This document shows, piece after piece, positions 1 to 4,885 of a stretch of 5,357 nt of DNA. The notes under the pieces are model-generated. The model did not search any database. It saw only the letters and a program-made list of their open reading frames with translations, and was not told the DNA's origin. Made by a program: the position numbers and the translations under genes. This stretch comes from Bacillota bacterium. GTDB taxonomy: Bacteria > Bacillota > Clostridia > Lachnospirales > Lachnospiraceae. The stretch is taken from the NCBI GenBank assembly GCA_009177215.1, contig WFLY01000184.1, forward strand, positions 8,999 through 14,355, in the 5' to 3' direction. Positions within the stretch are counted from its first letter, which is position 1. Each line of letters opens with the position of its first letter.

Positions 1-247
1 TATATATCCCATGACACCGATTTTTCTTACAATACATCCATGCGTCTCTGACTCTTTTTTCGTCACGAATCATTCCTTGAAATGCCGCATCGGTAATAAG
101 ATGGGCATAATATCCCAGCAAAAACGAGTATTGTTCCTCGGATTGAATTTTATTTTTTCTGTTTAGTATGTATTCTTCACAGAACGGGTCACAATAAGCC
201 GCTGCTTTTCTGCTTCCGCGCATCCAATGTGTAACCCAAGTAGCCAT
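1..247 (-). CDS. Zinc-dependent phospholipase C-like protein, 5' part, runs off left edge
   Basis: An open frame of 82 codons on the minus strand starts at ATG 247-245 and continues past the left edge. GAGGAGG at 260-254, six bases upstream, fixes the start. The protein opens MATWVTHWMRGSRKAA and carries SFLLGYYAHLITDAAFQ at residues 41-57, where His49 and Asp53 form the HxxxD pattern of the zinc-dependent phospholipase C-like hydrolases common in Clostridia; RDEKRVRDAW follows at 61-70. From memory, such proteins open with MATWVTH, followed by some 40 residues (a GNIAPD-type segment) before a second VTHW-like stretch. Here the two seem fused, so an N-terminal block with likely metal ligands is absent. 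If so, the gene is probably non-functional or its product altered. The activity of the family is poorly known, and the assignment rests on recalled motifs. It is transcribed divergently from the metal operon. Confidence 0.5.
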   Translation of the reverse strand, partial: MATWVTHWMRGSRKAAAYCDPFCEEYILNRKNKIQSEEQYSFLLGYYAHLITDAAFQGMIRDEKRVRDAWMYCKKNRCHGIY

Positions 248-262
248 TATATACCTCCTCTT

Positions 263-283
263 AACCATAATATATTTATGGTT
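263..283. repeat. Perfect 8-bp inverted repeat, candidate operator of the left gene
   Basis: AACCATAA (263-270) and TTATGGTT (276-283) are exact reverse complements separated by TATAT. The element lies directly upstream of the minus-strand ribosome binding site. It covers a possible minus-strand -10 (TATATT, 274-269), whose -35-like CTGTCA (297-292) lies 17 bp away. A repressor bound here would block the left gene. The sequence does not match the ArsR-type element at 457-484, so another regulator would be involved. An alternative minus-strand -10, TATAAT at 346-341, has no convincing -35. Confidence 0.4.
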
Positions 284-381
284 GATGTACCTGACAGCCA
301 TGTCGCTATCCATCTAAATTTTTGTATCGTATTCCGGTAAATTATATTTTATCATAAGCCCTTGAATACTTCCATTTCTAT

Positions 382-412
382 TTGACATCAATTAGTAAAA
401 AAGGATTATAAT
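382..412 (+). promoter_or_regulatory. Upstream sigma-A type promoter with a long spacer
   Basis: TTGACA at 382-387 and TATAAT at 407-412 both match the sigma-A consensus exactly, but the spacer is 19 bp, longer than the preferred 17. It would start transcription near 419 and give a longer leader through the downstream operator into the metal-binding protein gene. It may be a weak second promoter of the operon or a chance pair in AT-rich DNA. Confidence 0.35.
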
Positions 413-428
413 TTCTTTTGCAAAAGAC

Positions 429-456
429 TTGACAAACGGAGCGTATATGGTAATAT
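429..456 (+). promoter_or_regulatory. Main promoter of the metal efflux operon
   Basis: TTGACA at 429-434 is a consensus -35. After 16 bp comes TAATAT at 451-456, preceded by TGG at 448-450, which gives an extended -10. Transcription would begin near 463, inside the inverted repeat at 457-484. A -10 directly abutting an operator is the usual layout of metal-sensing ArsR-family repression. TATAAA at 454-459 is a possible alternative -10, but with a 19-bp spacer. Confidence 0.6.
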
Positions 457-484
457 AAACATATGAACAATGGTTCATATGTTT
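457..484. promoter_or_regulatory. ArsR/SmtB-type operator, perfect 12-bp inverted repeat
   Basis: AAACATATGAAC (457-468) and GTTCATATGTTT (473-484) are exact reverse complements around AATG. The core is TGAA-N6-TTCA within ATATGAAC/GTTCATAT, which matches the known imperfect 12-2-12 operators of the ArsR/SmtB family of Zn, Cd and Co sensors (SmtB, CzrA, ZiaR, CadC). It spans the predicted transcription start. The genes downstream encode metal export, as expected. The repressor itself is not encoded in the window. The family assignment follows from half-site sequence and gene context. Confidence 0.75.
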
Positions 485-531
485 GAACGAGGAGAAAATG
501 TTTCATAATATTAAAAATGGAGGATAGAATC

Positions 532-750
532 ATGAAAAAAACCTACAAAATCGAAGTGGATTGTGCAGCATGTGCATTGAAGATGGAGGATGCGGCAAAG
601 AAGGTGGAGGGCGTTACAGACGCAGCCGTAAGCTTTATGACTCAGAAGATGAAGGTTGAATTTGCGGAGGGAACCGATGAAAGGGCGGTAATGGAGCAGG
701 TAGCCAAGGCTTGTAAAAAGGTTGAGGATGATTGTGAAATCTTCCTGTAG
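532..750 (+). CDS. Small HMA-domain heavy-metal-binding protein
   Basis: This 72-residue cytoplasmic protein is a single heavy-metal-associated (HMA) domain. IEVDCAACALKMEDAAKK near the N-terminus holds the metal-binding CxxC as Cys11-Ala-Ala-Cys14. The next segment, GVTDAAVSFMTQKMKVEF, fits the second and third strands of the ferredoxin-like fold. Asp10 before the CxxC resembles the DCxxC form in N-terminal domains of Zn/Cd ATPases rather than the MxCxxC of copper chaperones, so Zn2+ or Cd2+ is the likelier cargo. An upstream in-frame ATG at 517 exists, but GGAGG at 519-523 lies eight bases before ATG 532, so 532 is chosen. The gene is first in the operon, right after the ArsR-type operator. 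It probably replaces the HMA domain missing from the ATPase that follows, as a metal donor or a sensor. Confidence 0.85.
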   Translation: MKKTYKIEVDCAACALKMEDAAKKVEGVTDAAVSFMTQKMKVEFAEGTDERAVMEQVAKACKKVEDDCEIFL

Positions 751-765
751 GAGTGGTCTGTGGGA

Positions 766-812
766 TTTTCCCTTACTATAATAAAGCTGTATTATATGAA
801 GCCGTGGGAAAG
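766..812 (+). promoter_or_regulatory. Nested inverted repeats just upstream of the ATPase start
   Basis: The spacer between the two operon genes can fold. TATAATA (777-783) pairs exactly with TATTATA (790-796) around AAGCTG. Outside it, TTTCCC (767-772) pairs with GGGAAA (806-811), which overlaps the upstream part of the ATPase ribosome binding region. Competing pairings also exist, including TTCCT (742-746) with AGGAA (811-815). The fold could tune translation of the ATPase relative to the small HMA protein, or protect a processed end. This is inference from pairing only; the inner stem is AT-rich and weak. Confidence 0.3.
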
Positions 813-822
813 GAAATAAGTT

Positions 823-2751
823 ATGACAAAGAAGCAGAAAAAAGTTTTTTATCGTATCATCATAGCAGGCTTGCTGCTGGTGATTTTACATTTTGTGCCT
901 GTCAGAGGGTATCTGCGGATGGCGTTATATCTGATACCTTATCTGGTGATTGGCTATGATATTTTGCGGAAGGCTGTCTTAGGCATTCTGCACGGAGAGG
1001 TTTTTGACGAGAACTTTTTGATGGCGGTGGCGACGGTGGGCGCCACTATCTTGGGCGAGTACTCCGAGGGTACTGCCGTTATGCTGTTTTATCAGATTGG
1101 AGAGCTGTTTCAGGCGGTTGCGGTGGGTAAGAGCCGCCGCAATATAACGGCACTTATGGATATCCGTCCGGATTATGCCAATGTGGAGGACGGGGAGGGC
1201 AATTTAGAGCAGGTGGATCCTGACGACGTGGAAATCGGTACTGTTATTGTAGTGCGCCCCGGTGAGAAGGTTCCTCTTGACGGCGTGGTGGTGGAAGGAA
1301 ACTCCACCTTGAATACCAGTGCCCTTACAGGGGAGAGCGTTCCCAGAGAGGTGAGCATAGGAAACGATATTATCAGTGGCTGTGTGAATATTTCAGGGCT
1401 TTTGAAAATTCGTACTACCAAGGAGTTCGGCGAATCCACCGTGTCGAAGATTTTGGATCTGGTGGAGAATTCCAGCATGAAGAAATCACGCTCGGAGAAT
1501 TTTATCACCAAATTTGCCAGATATTACACGCCGGCAGTCTGCTACAGTGCCTTGGCGCTTGCCGTTTTACCCCCGCTGTTTAATATGCTTATGGGAAATT
1601 CGGCGGCATGGAGCACGTGGGTTATCAGGGCGCTGACGTTTTTGGTAATCAGCTGTCCCTGCGCGCTGGTGATTTCCATTCCCTTAAGCTTTTTCGGCGG
1701 TATCGGCGGCGCTTCCGCCTGCGGTATTCTGGTGAAGGGTTCTAATTATCTTGAGGCGATGGCGCAGACGAAATATGTGGTATTCGATAAAACAGGTACG
1801 CTGACAAAGGGCGTTTTTGAAGTGACCGGGATTTACCCCGCAGAGGGATTTCAGGAAAAAGTGACGGCTGCCGGCGAGAATCGGGCGGAAGAAGGTAAGC
1901 TGAACGATGCCGCCTGCCGGAAGCTGCTGGAATATGCCGCCTATGCGGAAAGCTACTCGGGTCATCCCATTAGCAAGAGTCTGCGGGAAGCTTACGGCCA
2001 CAGTATTGACAATGGCAGAGTGACCGATGTGGAGGAAATCAGCGGGCACGGTGTGACGGCAAAGGTGGACGGGCAGCAGGTGGCGGCAGGAAATGCCAAG
2101 CTAATGGATACCTTGGGGCTTGCGTATGTAAAGGACACAGGAATCGGTACTGTAGTGCATGTGGCGGTTGACGGAAGATATGCAGGTTATATTTTGATTG
2201 CAGATGTGATAAAGGAGCATTCCAAGGAAGCGCTTGCGGCACTTAAGGCATCGGGAGTAAAGAAGACGGTTATGCTTACCGGTGACAGCAGTGCGGTGGC
2301 GGAGCATGTGGCGGCGCAGCTGGGTGTTGATTGGGTGAAGAGCGAGCTTCTTCCCGGTGACAAGGTGGAGCAGGTGGAGAAGCTTTTACAGGAAAAAGGC
2401 GCCAAGGAGAAGCTGGCGTTTGTGGGCGACGGTATCAACGATGCGCCGGTGCTCTCCAGAGCAGATATCGGTATTGCAATGGGAGCTTTAGGCTCGGACG
2501 CTGCTATCGAGGCGGCGGATATTGTGCTTATGGACGATAATCCGGAGAAGATAGCCCTTGCCATGAGAATTGCCCGAAAGTGTATCCGTATTGTCTATGA
2601 AAATATTGTGTTTGCCCTTGCGGTAAAGGGAATCTGCCTGATACTGGGAGCTGTGGGCATTGCCAATATGTGGATGGCAATTTTCGCGGACGTGGGGGTT
2701 ATGGTGATTGCGGTGTTAAATGCGATACGGTGTTTAAAGGTGAAGCAGTAA
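823..2751 (+). CDS. P1B-type heavy-metal exporting ATPase, Zn/Cd/Pb class (CadA/ZntA-like)
   Basis: This 642-residue membrane ATPase couples ATP hydrolysis to metal export. Visible motifs in order: actuator TGES (169-172), CPC in the metal-binding transmembrane helix (278-280, followed by ALVISIP), phosphorylation site DKTGT with Asp322, the nucleotide-domain His-Pro pair (SGHP, 379-382), TGDS (486-489) and GDGIND (535-540). Near the C-terminus, Lys602 (AVKGICL) and Asp623 (FADVG) match the Lys and Asp which, with the CPC cysteines, define Zn/Cd/Pb (P1B-2) pumps such as ZntA; copper pumps have other residues there. Hydrophobic helices begin near residue 13. There is no N-terminal HMA domain, consistent with the separate HMA protein encoded 72 bases upstream. 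GGGAAAGGA at 806-814 supplies the ribosome binding site. All core motifs are intact, so it should be active. No clear terminator follows. Confidence 0.95.
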   Translation: MTKKQKKVFYRIIIAGLLLVILHFVPVRGYLRMALYLIPYLVIGYDILRKAVLGILHGEVFDENFLMAVATVGATILGEYSEGTAVMLFYQIGELFQAVAVGKSRRNITALMDIRPDYANVEDGEGNLEQVDPDDVEIGTVIVVRPGEKVPLDGVVVEGNSTLNTSALTGESVPREVSIGNDIISGCVNISGLLKIRTTKEFGESTVSKILDLVENSSMKKSRSENFITKFARYYTPAVCYSALALAVLPPLFNMLMGNSAAWSTWVIRALTFLVISCPCALVISIPLSFFGGIGGASACGILVKGSNYLEAMAQTKYVVFDKTGTLTKGVFEVTGIYPAEGFQEKVTAAGENRAEEGKLNDAACRKLLEYAAYAESYSGHPISKSLREAYGHSIDNGRVTDVEEISGHGVTAKVDGQQVAAGNAKLMDTLGLAYVKDTGIGTVVHVAVDGRYAGYILIADVIKEHSKEALAALKASGVKKTVMLTGDSSAVAEHVAAQLGVDWVKSELLPGDKVEQVEKLLQEKGAKEKLAFVGDGINDAPVLSRADIGIAMGALGSDAAIEAADIVLMDDNPEKIALAMRIARKCIRIVYENIVFALAVKGICLILGAVGIANMWMAIFADVGVMVIAVLNAIRCLKVKQ

Positions 2752-2767
2752 GTAAAGGTAAGCATAG

Positions 2768-2819
2768 GGAATCCATTTCTTTGTCGTTTTGTGAAAGCTT
2801 AATGTGGGAGGTGGATTCC
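2768..2819. repeat. Inverted repeat flanking the junction after the ATPase
   Basis: GGAATCCA (2768-2775) and TGGATTCC (2812-2819) are exact reverse complements 36 bases apart. The interval holds GGGAGG (2806-2811), a Shine-Dalgarno-like sequence. The loop is too long and lacks a T-run, so this is not an intrinsic terminator. It may be chance, or a trace of the event that joined the metal operon to the binding-protein remnant. Confidence 0.25.
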
Positions 2820-3911
2820 TTATGCTTTGAGCATTTGGTGAAAGTTGTTTATGATAACATCTGTAAAATCTTAATTGCAGACGGCGATGTTCCTGATTTG
2901 CTCATGCACTTTAATAACTCCGCTTTGAATACCCTTGATGTTTCCGATAATTTTTACTATCTGAATGACGAGAGCTGGATTGAGGATTTGACAGAAAATT
3001 CCAAGGCTTATTGTGAGGACAGTAACGGAAACATTTTGGGGCTGCCCTTCTGGGAAAGCTCTGTTTCCGGCTGTTATTACAATAAGACCCTGTTAGACGG
3101 GCTGGGTTTAAAGTTGGCAAGTACACAGGCTGAGTTTGATGTTTTGTGTCAGGCGCTTACCGACATTGGCTACACACCGCTCTGTTGGGCTGCTGATGGC
3201 TGCAACTGGATGTTCCAGTTTGGGTTGGATCCCATTTTTGCCGATGACCCGGCTTTGCTTGAGCAGCTGAACAATAACGAAATTACTTATGCTGATATCC
3301 CCGAAGTGATTGATATGGTGCAATGGTTCGCTGATGCGGCTGACAAGGGTTGGTTCGGTTCGTCTTATCTGAATAAGAGCTGGTCTGATATCAGTTCTAC
3401 TATGGGTTCCGGTGAGACTGTTATGGTTTTTATATGGGACACATGGTTCTATACTGATTTTGAGAACGGTAATAAATACACCTATGAGGATTTTGCCCTG
3501 ATGCCTGTCTTCATGAACACGGAAGACAAAGGCACTTATGAAGGCGGCAACCTGAATATGATGATGGTCAATAAAAACAGTGAGCGGCTTGAGACGGCAT
3601 TGGAGTTTTTGTCTTTCTGCGCTACTGCCGAGAACTATAATGTTGCATTTGACGGTATTTCCACAGTCAGCTGCTTCAAGGGTCAGACTACCAACATTCA
3701 ATCCGATATGGTTACGGATGCCATGGCTTCCATCAATGCCAGCCAGCGGGTTTCTACCGCGGAGCCAAAGATAATCGGTTACAGTGCGAATGACGTTGGT
3801 TACGCTATCACGGAAATGATTAAAGGAAATGTGGATGTGGAAGGCTGTGTCAGACTAATGGATGATTACCGTATCGCTGCCGCTAAGGAGCTGGGGACCG
3901 CTGGTTTTTAA
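2802..3911 (+). pseudogene. Sugar ABC transporter solute-binding protein, N-terminally truncated remnant
   Basis: From in-frame ATG 2802 the frame gives 369 residues of a family 1 extracellular solute-binding protein (SBP_bac_1 fold), which captures sugars or oligosaccharides for an ABC importer. Recognisable parts are IADGDVPDLL (25-34), GNILGLPFWESSVSGCYYNK (76-95), the EFDVLCQALTDIGYTPL segment (111-127), ETALEFLSFCA (264-274) and a helical C-terminus ending ELGTAGF. Family members usually have about 420-450 residues, opening with a lipoprotein signal peptide and lipobox Cys. Here homology seems to start near residue 14, with no signal peptide and about 70-90 residues missing. Only some 90 bases separate the ATPase stop from the homologous part, so the missing piece does not fit. 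ATG 2802 has no ribosome binding site. GGGAGG (2806-2811) leads to ATG 2822, which hits TGA after two codons. No permease genes follow. The product could not be exported, so it is called a remnant; the rest of the frame is undamaged, suggesting a recent event or an assembly join. Confidence 0.75.
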
Positions 3912-3913
3912 AT

Positions 3914-3946
3914 GGGAGGAGTATGATATTGCTCTTCACAGTTTAA
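3914..3946 (+). other. Orphan ribosome binding site and aborted start after the binding-protein remnant
   Basis: GGGAGGAG at 3914-3921 lies two bases after the binding-protein stop and is followed by ATG 3923-3925. That frame ends in TAA after seven codons (MILLFTV). In sugar ABC operons the next gene, usually a permease, starts about here, so this could be the 5' stub of a lost gene. The spacing to ATG is short (three bases after GGAGG) and the stub overlaps the 3' end of the convergent AraC gene, so chance is possible. Confidence 0.3.
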
Positions 3947-4745
3947 GCCGCCTGCGATACTGACTGGGGGGTTCTCCGTATCGCTGCCGGAAGCGGCGGG
4001 AGAAGTAGAAGGGGTCGCAAAAGCCTAATTCGTCACTGATTTCACCAAGGGGCTGGTCGCTGACGGCAAGACGTTTGCAAGCCGCCTGAAAAACCATGTC
4101 CTCCAGATACTGATGAATAGTTTTACCGGTTTCCTGATGAAAGCGCCGTGACAGTGTGATGTCAGAGATAAACAGGGCAGCTGCTACCTGTTTGGCAGTA
4201 AGCCTCGCAGATAGATGCGCATGGATGTATTGCATGGTTTCTTTAATCATTGGGGAATAGGTAATTAATGACTTTTGCATCACATCATATTGTTCAAGAA
4301 GGCGAAAAGTCAGGGTGCGGATTTCCTGCTCTAACAGTAATGCGTCCTCCCAGCAGTTTCCGCAGTAATGAACCAGCATATTTGCTATAAGATTATTATC
4401 CAGCGGACATTGGGCGACAAAGGGCAGACCATGGGCGAGGTCATAACCGTCGGGTCGTACAAGCCGCAGGTGAAAATACAATTTTTCCAAATAATTGGCA
4501 CAGCCATAGTCAAAAGTAAGTCCTGCAGGTATAAAGTAGGCAAATCCCGGTCGAAGCATAATCTGTTCATCATCAACATCCAGCTGCCCCTCGCCGCCTG
4601 AGACAAGGTATAGGCGTGAATAAGGAGAGCAGACATCATTGTTGCGCCAACTGTCATGATCTAAATACACATATCCGCTATCATCAATCTCCATATTCCA
4701 ATGATTTATATTTGCGATAATTTCTCTGTGCTGCTCAAAATTCAT
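3936..4745 (-). CDS. AraC-family transcriptional regulator
   Basis: This complete 269-residue regulator has the usual family length and layout. The N-terminal half is a cupin-like sensor domain: RLYLVSGGEGQLDVDDEQIM (44-63) and LRPGFAYFIPAGLTFDYG (64-81) are the typical beta-strand segments that bind a small sugar in AraC relatives. The C-terminal half (about 168-266) holds two helix-turn-helix motifs: LTAKQVAAALFISDITLSRR (182-201), and the second around 232-250 with IS.ELGF.DPFYFSRRFR. The ending YGEPPSQYRRR is characteristic. ATG 4745-4743 is supported by GGAG at 4757-4754 with an eight-base spacer. The gene is divergent from the fucosidase across 140 bases, so it most likely regulates that gene and perhaps itself; the inducer, perhaps fucose or a fucosylated sugar, is inferred from the neighbour only. 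It converges on the binding-protein remnant, 24 bases away, without a visible terminator. Confidence 0.92.
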   Translation of the reverse strand: MNFEQHREIIANINHWNMEIDDSGYVYLDHDSWRNNDVCSPYSRLYLVSGGEGQLDVDDEQIMLRPGFAYFIPAGLTFDYGCANYLEKLYFHLRLVRPDGYDLAHGLPFVAQCPLDNNLIANMLVHYCGNCWEDALLLEQEIRTLTFRLLEQYDVMQKSLITYSPMIKETMQYIHAHLSARLTAKQVAAALFISDITLSRRFHQETGKTIHQYLEDMVFQAACKRLAVSDQPLGEISDELGFCDPFYFSRRFRQRYGEPPSQYRRRLKL

Positions 4746-4766
4746 GTTGAAATCTCCATATTATTG

Positions 4767-4780
4767 ATGCAAAAATGCAT
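4767..4780. repeat. Short inverted repeat in the araC leader
   Basis: ATGCA (4767-4771) and TGCAT (4776-4780) are exact reverse complements around AAAA. The element lies in the predicted araC leader and touches the -35 of the fucosidase promoter. It could be a regulator site, but five-base arms are weak evidence. Confidence 0.25.
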
Positions 4781-4808
4781 GGACTGTACCGATAATCCTT
4801 TTTATACT
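4780..4808 (+). promoter_or_regulatory. Predicted fucosidase promoter
   Basis: TGGACT (4780-4785, four of six consensus bases) and TATACT (4803-4808, five of six) are separated by exactly 17 bp, giving a start near 4815 and a leader of about 70 bases. The imperfect -35 is typical of promoters that need an activator, which suits control by the divergent AraC protein. Confidence 0.45.
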
Positions 4809-4811
4809 GAA

Positions 4812-4840
4812 ATCATAGATAATTTCCGGAAAGAAATCAA
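4812..4840 (-). promoter_or_regulatory. Predicted araC promoter with internal palindrome
   Basis: On the minus strand TTGATT (4840-4835) and TATGAT (4817-4812) are separated by exactly 17 bp, giving a start near 4805 and a leader of about 60 bases. A perfect ten-base palindrome, TTTCCGGAAA (4823-4832), sits between the two hexamers. A protein bound there could repress this promoter and influence the back-to-back fucosidase promoter. Confidence 0.45.
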
Positions 4841-4885
4841 GTAAAAGTTGCGTATGTGCGAAAGCGGCGCAGAAATGAGGATATC

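Noticed and set aside
532..750. CopZ-type copper chaperone
   Set aside because: The sequence before the cysteines is VDCAAC, not the MxCxxC of copper chaperones, and the partner pump has the Lys/Asp pair of Zn/Cd pumps.
753..959. Plus-strand frame of 68 codons between and into the ATPase gene
   Set aside because: It overlaps the well-supported start of the ATPase in another frame, shows no recognisable domain and lacks a proper ribosome binding site.
1173..2564. Several minus-strand frames opposite the ATPase
   Set aside because: They are shadows of a gene with strong motifs from end to end, have low-complexity composition and no ribosome binding sites.
2670..2801. Extension of the binding-protein frame upstream into the ATPase gene
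   Set aside because: The extra residues overlap the ATPase C-terminus in another frame and contain neither a signal peptide nor solute-binding protein homology.
2752..2840. Intrinsic terminator after the ATPase
   Set aside because: The only paired arms are 36 bases apart with no GC-rich stem and no T-run after them.
3108..3701. Minus-strand frame of 197 codons opposite the binding-protein remnant
   Set aside because: Its protein resembles no known family, while the opposite strand has clear solute-binding protein homology over the whole stretch.
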